From positions 1-55,091 of the forward strand of contig NZ_JAKNQQ010000013.1 of NCBI RefSeq assembly GCF_022662475.1: a stretch of DNA of 55,091 nucleotides, read 5' to 3'. The position numbers were made by a program, and so were the translations under genes. The notes below the pieces were generated by a model. It did no database searches and was not told the origin of the DNA. It was given only the letters and a program-made list of their open reading frames with translations. Numbering within the stretch: position 1 is the first letter of the stretch; each line of letters begins with the position of its first letter. Source of the stretch: Sphingomonas sp. TREG-RG-20F-R18-01. Lineage in GTDB: Bacteria; Pseudomonadota; Alphaproteobacteria; Sphingomonadales; Sphingomonadaceae. Shown here piece after piece: positions 7,473 to 16,666 of this stretch.

Positions 7473-9741
7473 AGCGGCCCGACACGCCCTCCGCCTCCGC
7501 TGACGGCGCGATCCAGACCTGGAAGATGCCGGGCTCGACAGTCGGCTTCATCGCGGCCCCGATGAACGTCAGGTCGGACCGGCGCAGCGTAAAACTAACC
7601 TTCTGCGTCGCGCCGGGAGCAAGCGACACGCAGCGATAGGCCTTCAACTGGCGTACTGGCCGCGTGATGCTTGCCGCCACGTCACGGACGTAGAGCTGGA
7701 CCACTTCGTCGACCGCGACTGTGCCGCCATTGCTGACCATCGCCGACACCGTCAGAGTGCCCTCCGCGTCCAGCGTACCGCTGCCGCTCATCTGGAGCCC
7801 GGCATAGTCGACCTGCCCATAGGTCAGGCCATGCCCGAACGGAAAGAGAGCGGAGTTGGCAATATCGCGGTAGTGCGCCTTGAACGGTTGGAGCGGGCCG
7901 TCGGGATTGGGCCGGCCGGTCGCTTTGTGCGCATAGTAATAGGGCGCCTGCCCGCTCGCGCGCGGGAAGCTGACCGGCAGCCGCCCCGATGGACTATGCC
8001 GCCCAAACAGGATGTCTGCGATTGCCGGGCCGCCTTCCGATCCAAGGAACCACGTGACCAGGATCGCAGGCGCCGCGAGCACCGCGCCTTCGAGCGCCAG
8101 CGCGCGCCCGTTCTTGAGCAGCACCACGATCGGCTTGCCCGTTGCAGCCACGGCTTCTACCAGCGTGCGCTGCGCCGCGGGAACGACGATCTCGGTCCGC
8201 GCCTGCGCCTCGCCCGACATATCCTGGCTCTCGCCGATCGCGAGCAGGACGACGTCCGCCTCCTGCGCCGCCGCGACTGCCGCCGCGATGCCGCCGTCGA
8301 GCGGAGCATCGACGCGCGATCCCGCGGCCACGCTGATCTGCGCGCGCGGCCCGGCTTGTGCGCGTACACCCGTTGCTAGGTCGATTGCATCGGCATCCGA
8401 TCCATAGACGTTCCACGGCCCGATCAGATCATGCTGACCTGCCGCAAACGGGCCGATCAACGCGATTTTGCGGTTTTGCGCGAGCGGCAGCAGCCCACCC
8501 TCGTTCTTGAGCAAGACAATCGAGCGCCGCGCCGCTTCGCGCGCCACCGCGCGGTTGGCGGGCGTGCCGATCCGGGTCGCCTCGCGCTTCGCGTCGATCC
8601 GGCGGAATGGATCAGCGAACAGGCCGAGCGCGACCTTCACCCGCAACACGCGTCGCACCGCTTGGTCGAGCCGCGTCATCGGCACCGCGCCCGAGCGGAC
8701 AAGGTCGGGGAGATATTTGATGTAGAGTGCGCTCTGCATGCTCATGTCGACGCCCGCCAGGAAAGCCAGCCGCGCCGCGTCGCGTTCGTCGGCGGCGAAA
8801 CCGTGCGCGATCAGTTCCTCGTCCCCAGTATAATCGGACACGGTCAGCCCGCCGAAGCCCCATTGGTCGCGCAGCACCTCAGTCATTAGCCAGTGGTTGG
8901 CGGTCGCGGGGATCCCGTCGACCTCATTAAACGCCGCCATCACCGATAACGCACCGCTGTCGAGCGCGGCCTCGAACGGCGGGAAATAGACGTCGCGCAG
9001 ACTGCGCTCTGAAATATCGACCGAATTATAGTCGAGCCCGCCCTCGCCCGCGCCATAAGCCGCAAAATGCTTAGCGCACGCCATTACCGCATCGTTCGCG
9101 CTCAGCGAGCTGCCCTGGAAACCGCGGACCCGCGCGCGCGCGAAATCGCAGCCTAGCAGAACGTCCTCACCCGCGCCCTCAACGCCGCGACCCCACCGCG
9201 CGTCACGCGCGATGTCGACCATCGGCGCGAAGGTCCAATCGATCCCAGATGCCGACGCCTCGACCGCCGCGACGCGTGCGGTGCGCTCGGCCAGCGCGGG
9301 ATCGAAGCTTGACGCTTCGCCGAGCGGCACCGGAAACACTGTGCGGAAGCCGTGGATGACGTCGGCGGCGAAGATCAGCGGGATTTTCAGCCGGCTGCGC
9401 AGCGCCGCCTGCTGCATCGCGAGTGCCATCTTCGCGCCATTGCCGTTGAATACGCCAGTTAGCCGGCCCGCCGCGGCGTCGGCAAGCTGGCTGTCGTAGC
9501 CCCCTGAAGGGGCGATCGGATTGAGCTTGCTCGCAGCACCCCCCGCCCACGCAGCTGCCATTAGCGTCAGTTGCCCAGCCTTTTCCTCGAGCGTCATCTG
9601 CCCGACCAGCACCTCGACCGCCGCGGGCAGCGCGCCCGTGCCGAGCGTCGCCAGCAGCGCGTTTGCCGGATTAGACCGCCACGCCAATGCCGCCGCACTG
9701 CCGAGCATCAGGCTGCGTCGCGAGATCTGTAGCATATGCAA
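7456..9741 (-). CDS. GH3 beta-glucosidase (BglX-like), complete
   Basis: 761 residues beginning MHMLQISRRSLMLGSAAALAW, a Tat-like or Sec export signal. The GH3 N-domain carries KHF at 224-226 and the nucleophile motif VSDYTGDEE with Asp303. The GH3 C-domain follows (IVLLKNEGGLLPL, GSEGGPAIADILFG, LPVSFPR). A fibronectin-III-like domain ends the protein (FPFGHGLTYG to VVQLYVRD). This is the full BglX layout. It probably removes glucose from oligosaccharides in the periplasm. It is divergent from the lacI-type gene with operator 4 between them, and its end overlaps the symporter gene. The Tyr after the catalytic Asp replaces the Trp of many GH3 enzymes and is shared with the paralog at 1-1103. 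Confidence 0.92.
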   Translation of the reverse strand: MHMLQISRRSLMLGSAAALAWRSNPANALLATLGTGALPAAVEVLVGQMTLEEKAGQLTLMAAAWAGGAASKLNPIAPSGGYDSQLADAAAGRLTGVFNGNGAKMALAMQQAALRSRLKIPLIFAADVIHGFRTVFPVPLGEASSFDPALAERTARVAAVEASASGIDWTFAPMVDIARDARWGRGVEGAGEDVLLGCDFARARVRGFQGSSLSANDAVMACAKHFAAYGAGEGGLDYNSVDISERSLRDVYFPPFEAALDSGALSVMAAFNEVDGIPATANHWLMTEVLRDQWGFGGLTVSDYTGDEELIAHGFAADERDAARLAFLAGVDMSMQSALYIKYLPDLVRSGAVPMTRLDQAVRRVLRVKVALGLFADPFRRIDAKREATRIGTPANRAVAREAARRSIVLLKNEGGLLPLAQNRKIALIGPFAAGQHDLIGPWNVYGSDADAIDLATGVRAQAGPRAQISVAAGSRVDAPLDGGIAAAVAAAQEADVVLLAIGESQDMSGEAQARTEIVVPAAQRTLVEAVAATGKPIVVLLKNGRALALEGAVLAAPAILVTWFLGSEGGPAIADILFGRHSPSGRLPVSFPRASGQAPYYYAHKATGRPNPDGPLQPFKAHYRDIANSALFPFGHGLTYGQVDYAGLQMSGSGTLDAEGTLTVSAMVSNGGTVAVDEVVQLYVRDVAASITRPVRQLKAYRCVSLAPGATQKVSFTLRRSDLTFIGAAMKPTVEPGIFQVWIAPSAEAEGVSGRFTLTG

Positions 9742-9775
9742 TGTATCCTCCCGAATTTGCCGAGCCTATTGCAAA

Positions 9776-9789
9776 TGTAACCGGTTACA
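9776..9789. promoter_or_regulatory. LacI-type operator 4 (perfect palindrome)
   Basis: TGTAACCGGTTACA is identical to the 6035 site. It lies between the GH3 gene (start 9741) and the regulator gene (start 9862). It suggests that the regulator controls the GH3 gene and possibly itself. Confidence 0.8.
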
Positions 9790-9861
9790 GCAAGGCCCTT
9801 GCCGAGGTCGCGCTTTCGTGGTGGAAGCGCACCTGAAAACAACGACCGGAAAACCTTCGCT

Positions 9862-10881
9862 ATGGCGCATGCCACTATCCGCGATGTCGCTCGCGCGGCG
9901 AACGTGTCGATCGCTACCGTCTCGCGTGCATTGAACGGCCATGGCAATGTCCGCGCCAATTTGCGCGAGCACGTCCAGTCGGTCGCGACCGCACTCGGCT
10001 ATGTGCCACACACCGGCGCGCGCAGTCTCAGCTTGGCTCGCACCAACGCGATCGGCGTGATGTTGCCTGACCTTCACGGCGAATTCTATTCGGAGGCGCT
10101 CCGCGGCATTGACGCAGAGGCGTCCGCGCGCGGATTACAACTGCTGTTGTCGAACATGCACGGCGATCAGCGCGGGACCGAGATGCTGCGCTTCATGCGC
10201 GGACGCGTCGACGCACTGATCATCATGGCGCCTGATATCGACCCGGAGCGCTTGCTAGCGTATCTTCCGGCGAGCTTGCCGACGGTCCTGATCAGTTGCC
10301 CCGACGTTGCAGCCGATCATCCCCAGTTCCGGATAGACAATGTCGCCGCCGCCGATGCGATGGTAGAGCATCTGGTCGCGTCCGGGCGGCGGCGCATCGT
10401 CCACCTGTCCGGGCCGCCCGGCAATCGCGACGCCGAAGAGCGGATCTGCGGTTATCGCGCCGCAATGGCACGCCACAGCCTTGAGTGCCGCGTCCTGATT
10501 GGCGATTTCGAAGAGGAAACGGGGACAGCCGCGGCGCAGGAACTGCTCGCCGAGCCCGGGCGGGCTGACGCGCTGTTCGCGGCGAACGACATGATGGCGA
10601 TCGGCGCGCTTGTCGCATTTCAACGCGCCGGGCTAAGCATTCCCGGCGACATCGCGGTAGCCGGCTTCGACGATATCCCGCTCGCCCGCTTCGTCACCCC
10701 GGCGCTCACCACGATGCGCGTGGGAATTGCCGAAATCGGCGCCGAAGCGGTGTCGCGCGCGGCGGCGATCTTGGGTGGAGGAAGCGACACCGAAATCCGC
10801 TGGGTCGCGCCTCAGATTAGGGCGCGGGCGAGCACGATACGCGACACGCCAGATACGCTGTCGGACCGACGCAGCAATTAA
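9862..10881 (+). CDS. LacI/GalR-family transcriptional regulator of the glycan locus
   Basis: 339 residues from ATG 9862 (MAHATIRDVARAANVS). The helix-turn-helix is at about 5-26, followed by a hinge-helix region (ALGYVPHTGARSLSL). A periplasmic-binding-protein-like sensor domain starts at NAIGVMLPDLHGEFYSE and includes ALFAANDMMAIGAL and DIAVAGFDDIPLARF, typical of LacI repressors. The start is chosen because the helix-turn-helix begins directly after it; the longer upstream frame runs into the operator. It probably represses the surrounding TonB receptor, GH3, GH144 and symporter genes through the four palindromes until a sugar binds. The inducer is not visible from sequence. Confidence 0.92.
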   Translation: MAHATIRDVARAANVSIATVSRALNGHGNVRANLREHVQSVATALGYVPHTGARSLSLARTNAIGVMLPDLHGEFYSEALRGIDAEASARGLQLLLSNMHGDQRGTEMLRFMRGRVDALIIMAPDIDPERLLAYLPASLPTVLISCPDVAADHPQFRIDNVAAADAMVEHLVASGRRRIVHLSGPPGNRDAEERICGYRAAMARHSLECRVLIGDFEEETGTAAAQELLAEPGRADALFAANDMMAIGALVAFQRAGLSIPGDIAVAGFDDIPLARFVTPALTTMRVGIAEIGAEAVSRAAAILGGGSDTEIRWVAPQIRARASTIRDTPDTLSDRRSN

Positions 10882-11465
10882 CCCCCCGTTGGTCGATAGG
10901 CCGAAATCCCATCGATTCTAACCAAGCGGCAATTAGACGCGTCAAGCTGAGATGTTGGCAAGCAACGCTGACAGTCGTTTAGGAGGCGGGCGCTCTAGTG
11001 AGAGAATGCCGCGATCTGCGCGGCTTTCCGTAAATACAGGGGAGTTACTGGCGCGCGCGGTAATTATCGCTCCCCTGCATCGGCCGGTGCCAACATCTCC
11101 TAGATCATATCGCTTGATTAACTAGACAAGGTAGACCGGTGCCAGAGTTGTGAGTGTCGTTGCGATCACCGGTAACGGCGTGCTGCGCCGATTAGCAACC
11201 TGTTGCCGCAGGCGGCCGTCCAAAGTCACATCAAACTGCTGCGAAGCGCAGCGATAACGGGGTGGTGACCAAGGCATCCTCCTCCAAGAGGAGCCCGACC
11301 GGGTGATCTTGATCGGCGCCCGCCTCGAACGACAACCACCTCGGGGACGTGCACTCTGCCCCTGTTGGCGGCGCCGACGACGGCACTTTGTTCCCAGCCA
11401 CCATTGGCCAACCACTTGAGATCGCGCGTCTGGCCGGGAGCGTACTCAATGCGGTGGCCGACTGA
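10882..11465. other. Non-coding stretch with a strong inverted repeat
   Basis: No convincing gene was found here. The clearest structure is an 8-bp perfect inverted repeat, CAGGGGAG at 11037-11044 and CTCCCCTG at 11070-11077, with a further TTAC/GTAA pairing inside and a GC-alternating centre. It marks the boundary between the intact glycan locus and the decayed mobile region. It could be a terminator for the regulator gene or a relic of plasmid DNA. Confidence 0.4.
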
Positions 11466-11780
11466 GGCGTCGGCAAGCGCGCATCATTCCATATGTTCGG
11501 GCGCACGATGGCAACGCTGATGCTGGGGAACGGAGCCGATATCCAGTTCGGCCAAGCGATGCTCGGCCATGCGGATCGGGCTCCGACTGCGATCGACACT
11601 TAGGTCAGCATAACGGCGCTAAAAGGCATTCGTACCGCCAGGTATCCCGCGCAGCCGATCAGCCCAACGGGTGTCGGTGCCTATCGCTATCCCGGCGAGG
11701 AAGGCGATGTCGACGTGACGGAAAACGTGAGCGCGATGTTCGCCATCGTCGACCGCGAAGCCGACGACGAAGACGCCTGA
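11466..11780 (+). pseudogene. Tyrosine recombinase (XerC/D-like) C-terminal remnant
   Basis: Reading in one frame gives GVGKRASFHMFGRTMATLML, then GADIQFGQAMLGHAD, a TAG at 11601-11603, then VSITALKGIRTARYPA and a tail ending at TGA 11778. This matches the catalytic end of tyrosine recombinases (H-x-F-R-H-T-MATLMLENGAD... LGH... YTHVSI). The HxxR box is damaged (HMFGR), the Tyr segment is lost around the TAG, and the N-terminal domain is absent. It is a clear relic of an integrase from a plasmid or transposon. Confidence 0.7.
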
Positions 11781-11786
11781 CCCGGA

Positions 11787-12077
11787 TCAGGCGGCCTGCA
11801 AGGCCGATCGTGCCGCGTCGGGCAAGTGGGCGATGACGCTGAGATAGGCGCTGGCGGTCGCGTCGGGCTGGCGACGGCCCTGTTCCCATCCCTTCAAGGT
11901 CGCCAGGGGAATCCGATACGCGCTGGCAAAAGCGTGCTGTGACAGGCCGAGCTGTTCGCGAAGGGCGCGGACATCGGGCACCTCGACCGTGCGCGTGCGC
12001 GCCTCGGTCGGCTCACCGCGCGCGTGCGCAGCGGCCTCTTCCATGCTGGCGATCAGGTCTTGTCCGAACGTGCTCAT
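11787..12077 (-). CDS. XRE-type antitoxin of a RelE/HigB-like toxin-antitoxin pair
   Basis: 96 residues from ATG 12077 (MSTFGQDLIASMEEAAAH). The C-terminal two thirds is a Cro/XRE helix-turn-helix (VRALREQLGLSQHAFASAYR then LKGWEQGRRQPD). The start overlaps the toxin stop by 4 bp, so the two are translationally coupled with the toxin first, the HigBA order. It should bind and neutralise the toxin and repress the shared promoter. Confidence 0.85.
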   Translation of the reverse strand: MSTFGQDLIASMEEAAAHARGEPTEARTRTVEVPDVRALREQLGLSQHAFASAYRIPLATLKGWEQGRRQPDATASAYLSVIAHLPDAARSALQAA

Positions 12078-12430
12078 CGCTTCTGCTCCTTCTGTCCCGC
12101 GCCCTTGATGATGGCGGCCAGCGCGCTCACCGCCTTCTTGTCGTCCGCGCTCATGTCGCTGGCCTGAGCCTTGGCATAGGCCAGCAACAGATAGAGCGGG
12201 TGGTCGGTGTCGTAATAGAAATAGATCACCCGTGCGCCGCCCCGCTTGCCGCTCCCGGCGCGTCCCCAGCGCAGCTTGCGCACGCCGCCCGTGCCGGGGA
12301 TGACATCGCCGCCCTCGGGGTTGCGCGCCACGTGATCGACGAGGAGCGCAAGCTCCTCCTCGATCCATATCTTCTCCGCCTGACGCAAAAACAGGCCGGT
12401 CTCGACAACCGTGAGCGGGCGGGTCTTCAT
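12074..12430 (-). CDS. RelE/ParE-superfamily toxin
   Basis: 118 residues from ATG 12430 (MKTRPLTVVETGLFLRQAEKIW); a TTG at 12448 in the same frame is an alternative. The RelE-fold core is visible as GTGGVRKLRWGRAGSGKRGG followed by ARVIYFYYD and a Leu-rich strand. Members usually cleave mRNA at the ribosome. Adjacent XRE antitoxin and the 4-bp overlap support a working type II module. It is one of few intact-looking genes in a decayed region, which fits selection for addiction-module maintenance. Confidence 0.85.
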   Translation of the reverse strand: MKTRPLTVVETGLFLRQAEKIWIEEELALLVDHVARNPEGGDVIPGTGGVRKLRWGRAGSGKRGGARVIYFYYDTDHPLYLLLAYAKAQASDMSADDKKAVSALAAIIKGAGQKEQKR

Positions 12431-12452
12431 GACCGGTCTGTACGTCAATGAC

Positions 12453-12463
12453 GCCTAATAGGC
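12453..12463. promoter_or_regulatory. Short palindrome before toxin gene
   Basis: GCCTA-A-TAGGC is a dyad 23 bp upstream of the toxin ATG. XRE antitoxins commonly autorepress from such sites; the assignment is positional only. Confidence 0.35.
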
Positions 12464-12696
12464 AAGAGCGGATAGCACCGTCTCGCTCGGCCGCCCCCCC
12501 GGCCCCGTCGCGCGTCACATTCTGGTCGGCCGTGGGACGTCTCTGGTCATAGCGGACGGTTTGCCCGGCCTTGGCCCGCGAAGTCTTCGGATAGGTGGTC
12601 GCGCACACCGATAGCGTGGTGGTGGCGAGCGGCAGCATCGCTGCGATCCTGGTGTTCATGGCGCTGTTTCCCCGCAGCGAACCGCGGGGTGACAGA
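12464..12696 (-). other. Gap with possible lipoprotein-like 5' fragment
   Basis: No complete gene is seen. A frame starting at ATG 12659 reads MNTRIAAMLPLATTTLSVC, which resembles a lipoprotein signal although the residue before Cys is Val. It then runs on without its own stop into the toxin region in another frame. It may be the truncated head of a small plasmid lipoprotein. Confidence 0.25.
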
Positions 12697-13959
12697 TCAG
12701 GCCTGAAGCGCCTGCGCGACAGATCCGGGCGTAGCACGTCCCGGTGCTACCGCCGCACACAACGCCAGCAACCGCGCCGCAATCCCCTCCCCTTGCGCAA
12801 TATCGATCGTCGCAGTCGTCAGCGCGTCCGCGCACCCCGTCACGCGGTAACGCCCGGTCTCCCCCGCCGCGTGCAGCCCGCCATGATGCGGGTACAGCAG
12901 CATCAGCTGCGGGCAGGCATACAGCCGGCCATAAGCCATCATCTGATAGACATCGGCCTGCGACACACCCTGTTTGGGATCATCGATCCGCGCCGCGATC
13001 CGTTTCCACTTGGTGTCGATCACCAGCAACGTCTCGGTCCCGCGGCGGACGAGGATATCCGGGCGGACCTGGAACCGTCGCGCGCCGTCGGGCTCGCTCA
13101 GGCAGAACAGCCGGCGGTCCTGCGCGACGACGTGGAGGTCGCTCCCCTTCAACGCCCGCGCGAGCATCCGCGCGACATAGGCCTCGAACAGGTCGTTCAT
13201 CGCGAACAGCAGCGCAAAGCCTGGGGCCCGACCGTGCGCGGTCGTCTGATAATCGCCTCGCAACAACAACCGCGCGAGATCGCGCAAAGCGCCCCAGCGC
13301 GCATTGGTGCGATCGAGCACGATCTCGTCCCAGCGCAGCGCGGTCGCCGGAACCGCTGCGACATCGGCATAGATATAGGCCAGCTCGCGCAACCGCCGCT
13401 GGTTAGCGACCGAGCCCGACACCTGCGCGAGCCGGGTCACCACCGCCTTCATCAGGCGGTTGAGCGCGATATCGCTCGACAGCGCGTCGAACTGGCAGGC
13501 AAGCCGCTGTGGGCTTGCGGCGAGCATGGTGAACTGACGCTGGACGTCGCGCCGCCCGCGCAACGTCGGCAAGTCCTCGACATGCCCGACATAGCGACGT
13601 GGCATCCCGTGGCGCAGCGCATCGGTCAGCATCTCGCAGAAGCGGGTGATCAGCAGCTCGAGCAGACTGTACCGCTGGACGCCGAGCGTCGTCAGCGGTC
13701 CCATCGCGAGATCGAGATCATGCGCGACCGCGAGCATGTGGATCAACCGTTCGCGGATCTGCGTCCGGCTCACCGCGTCGTCACTGGCCCCGAGCCCCTC
13801 GATCTTGGGGAGGATCTCGCACGTCACGCCCGGCGCGGCGATCACGCCGACGACCTGTTGCGCGCGCAGCCGGCGGTGATGGTCGGTCAGGATCCCCGCG
13901 CCATCCTCGCCCCCCAGCGTCGCCTCGCGCGCGACCGCGATCAGCCGGTCGGCGTGCAC
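12697..13959 (-). CDS. mcrC: McrC-like nuclease subunit, normal start codon apparently lost
   Basis: 420 residues from a GTG at 13959. McrC proteins carry the nuclease of the modification-dependent McrBC restriction complex. Here RPDILVRR (Asp301) and LLVIDTKWK (Asp315, Lys317) form the PD-(D/E)xK active site. In the same frame the homologous N-terminus continues upstream for 24 codons (IIHRTVSEWQYLPIEPDGEG) to position 14031, where ATC stands in the place expected for ATG. The GTG start therefore likely makes a shortened protein without its first beta-strands. It is downstream of, and overlaps, the damaged mcrB. Confidence 0.75.
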   Translation of the reverse strand: MHADRLIAVAREATLGGEDGAGILTDHHRRLRAQQVVGVIAAPGVTCEILPKIEGLGASDDAVSRTQIRERLIHMLAVAHDLDLAMGPLTTLGVQRYSLLELLITRFCEMLTDALRHGMPRRYVGHVEDLPTLRGRRDVQRQFTMLAASPQRLACQFDALSSDIALNRLMKAVVTRLAQVSGSVANQRRLRELAYIYADVAAVPATALRWDEIVLDRTNARWGALRDLARLLLRGDYQTTAHGRAPGFALLFAMNDLFEAYVARMLARALKGSDLHVVAQDRRLFCLSEPDGARRFQVRPDILVRRGTETLLVIDTKWKRIAARIDDPKQGVSQADVYQMMAYGRLYACPQLMLLYPHHGGLHAAGETGRYRVTGCADALTTATIDIAQGEGIAARLLALCAAVAPGRATPGSVAQALQA

Positions 13960-16628
13960 GCGGGTGAAGGCGCCCTCCCCGTCCGGCTCGATCGGCAGAT
14001 ATTGCCATTCGCTGACGGTGCGATGGATGATGCGAGCCCGGCATAGGCGTCAGGTGCGAAATCGTCCGAACCGGCATCGGGTTTGCGCACGCTCCACCGA
14101 TACCGTTCGCCGCCATATTGGCTCTCCAGCCCCGCGGGCGCGGCCAACACGGTGCGCTGGAGGAAGCGTTCGCCCTTGGCGTCGCCGAGCGCCGCGGCGA
14201 TCTTGCCCCAATCCTCGTGGAAATATTCGGCGAGCAACGGCAGCACCTTGCGCCGCATCACCCGGTCGACATCGGGGCGCGTTTTGCAGCCCATGAAGAA
14301 CGCGTGGCCGATCTGATGCTCGCGATCGAAGAGATATTCGATCCGTTCGTTGAGGCGGGTGAGCAGCGCCTTGAGGTCGACCTCGGGGACATCGGGCAGG
14401 ATCGACGTGTCCGGCATCATTTCGCGGAAGTCGAACCTCCGGCGAAGCGCGGTGTCGAGCAGCGCGATCGAGCGGTCGGCGGTGTTCATCGTGCCGATGA
14501 TGTGGAGGTTGCTGGGCACGCCGAATGAATGCTTCGAATAAGGGAGCGTGACCCGAAGTTCGTAGTCGGCACCGATGCGCTTGTCGGGTTCGATCAAGGT
14601 GATCAATTCGCCGAATACCTTGGAGATGTTGGCGCGGTTAATCTCGTCGCAGATCATCACGAATTGCTTGGGCCGTGTGGTCTCCGCGCTTCCGGACCCC
14701 GGCAGATTGAGCGCCAGGGCTTCCCGATTGAGATATTGCTCGACCAGCCGGTAGCAGGATCGCATCGTGAACGGGCGATCGTAAAAGTCGACGGAAAGCG
14801 GTTCCTTCGGGATGTACAGCCAGCGAACGCTGCGGCGGTGATAATAGTCCTTCTCGTCGCCCGGGACATACTCATAGGGACCGGTGATTTCGCCAATCGC
14901 GCGATACCGCGAATTGCCGTAGGAGATGACGACGACATCGCCTTCCTTCATGTTGACGCGAAAGCGCGCCATCTGGACGATGTTGGCGTCATTCCCGTTG
15001 GTTCCCGGGTGATCCTGGTTCCAGCGGGCGTGGACCGCCTCATAGCTGTCATACGGCGTCCAATCGATCTCGCCGCCCCAGCCAAGGACGACGTAATTCC
15101 CGTCGATCGCTGCCTGGAAGATGTGATCCTCCGACCCGGCGCGGCCCAACGACATTTTGAAGACGTCTCGTCCGGTGAGGTCGAATGGCTCCCCAGCCTC
15201 GGCGGTCTGCATCGCCTGCTCCGCAATTCTGGCAAGCTCGCGGAACACGCCCGGCTCGGGCTTCAGCTGGAACCCGGCACCCGACGCTGCTTCGCCTTCC
15301 GTTTCGCCAGTACTGGGCCGCAGTCCTTCGACGAAATCCTCATAGGCATAGGATTGATGGAAGGTGACGAAGCGCACCTGTCCCGCCGTGACCAGCTCGG
15401 CATAGCGATGCCGCACGGCCTCTTCGCTGACAGGAACCACACCGTCGCACAAAGCAACCGCCTCGCGCGCCGTGGCAAAGGTCTTGCCAGTCCCCGGGGG
15501 GCCGTACAGGATGAGGTTGGTCGGCGTCGATTGGATCTTCCGGGCGGCAACGTCGGACCGGACCGTAAAAACGAAGGTCGTCGCCGAACTCAGCGGCTTT
15601 CCGATCCGACGCGGTGCAGCAAGGCCGGTTAATTGCTGCATCTTGGGGCCTGCCAGCGCCTGGCAGATGTTGGGCCACGCCTCGGTCAAACCCAGCGCAT
15701 CGTTCACCGTCCGAACCGCAACGGAGACCTCTTGCCCACCAGCAGCGCGCGCCGGTTCGATATAGTCCGCCAGCACATGTTGACGGATCCGATCGGCGTG
15801 TGAGCCGTCGCCGACCCTATCGTTCCAAGGCTGACGGGCCAACCACCAGGCATAATCCTGCGCTTCGCCATCGAAGGCGAAGCGGATCAACCGATCGGCC
15901 AGTTCCTTGCCGGCATCGATCCGCCAGACGCTGTCGTTGGACGTGTAGAAATACCAGATCCGGGGTTCGTCCAGCGGGGTCCAGTCGACCGCTACGCCCA
16001 GTCCGTCCTGAAGATTGGCCGTCACGACGCCGGTGGCACGGATGCGCATTGCCGAGATGCGCTCGCCTTTGAACTCGAACGGAAGGTCGTGGGTTTGGTG
16101 GAAATAGTCCCGCATCGCGATGCGGTCTCCGGGCTGCATCGCGCGAACCGCCGCGCTATAGCGCCCCTCGTTCTGCAGCGACCAACGGTGGCTTGCAATG
16201 AAATCAGCAAAGCCATCGATGTCGCCGTTCCGCGCGGTGACCAGCCAGTAGGCTTCTTCCGGATCGTCCGGCGCGGTCTCCGCGTCGCCATTGGGTGCCA
16301 AGCCTAGCGCGAACTGCTCATACTGGCGCAGCACGGCATAGATGTTGCGCAACTGGCCGGTCGGATCACTGGCTTGTGGGACCAGCGAAGCGGGTGGGCG
16401 AACAGCATCGGTGCCGCCTTCGGTCAGCGCTTTGATGTCATTGCGAAGCGTTTCCAATTTGCCTTCGGCAAACACCGTATCGAGATCGTTGGTCGAATAC
16501 CCCAAGTCGATAAGCGATCGTTCCAGGCGAGCGATCCGCCGGATCCGTCCGTAGATCGCCTTCGGTGAGAGCGGTTCGCCATTCCACCGGCGTTATTCCA
16601 GCTAGGTCCTGAAATCTGCTTCTTTCAT
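13941..16628 (-). pseudogene. mcrB: McrB-like AAA+ GTPase, broken by two early stops and read-through of its end
   Basis: From a natural start (ATG 16628, ribosome site GGGGGACGG) the frame reads MKEADFRT-stop-LE-stop-RRWNGEPLSP, with TAG at 16604-16602 and TAA at 16595-16593. Then 854 codons are open from TTG 16505. Counting from that TTG: an N-terminal PUA/EVE-like domain spans about 85-230, Walker A GPPGTGKT is 335-342, Walker B VMICDEINRAN is 616-626, GTMNTADR is 671-678 and the arginine region DTALRRRF is 684-691. A second EVE-like segment (about 443-560, FKMSLGRAGSEDHIF to YRAIGEITGPYEY) sits between Walker A and B. The C-terminus runs 34 codons past the natural end because the expected TGA near 14030 is TCA. 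In intact form it would recognise modified DNA and drive McrC. Reinitiation at TTG 16505 cannot be excluded. Confidence 0.8.
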
Positions 16629-16666
16629 AATCCGTCCCCCACAGAACGCTTTTCGCGTCCCACTAT

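Noticed and set aside
11231..11599. 122-codon minus-strand frame in the mobile scar
   Set aside because: No domain; overlaps the recombinase relic on the + strand.
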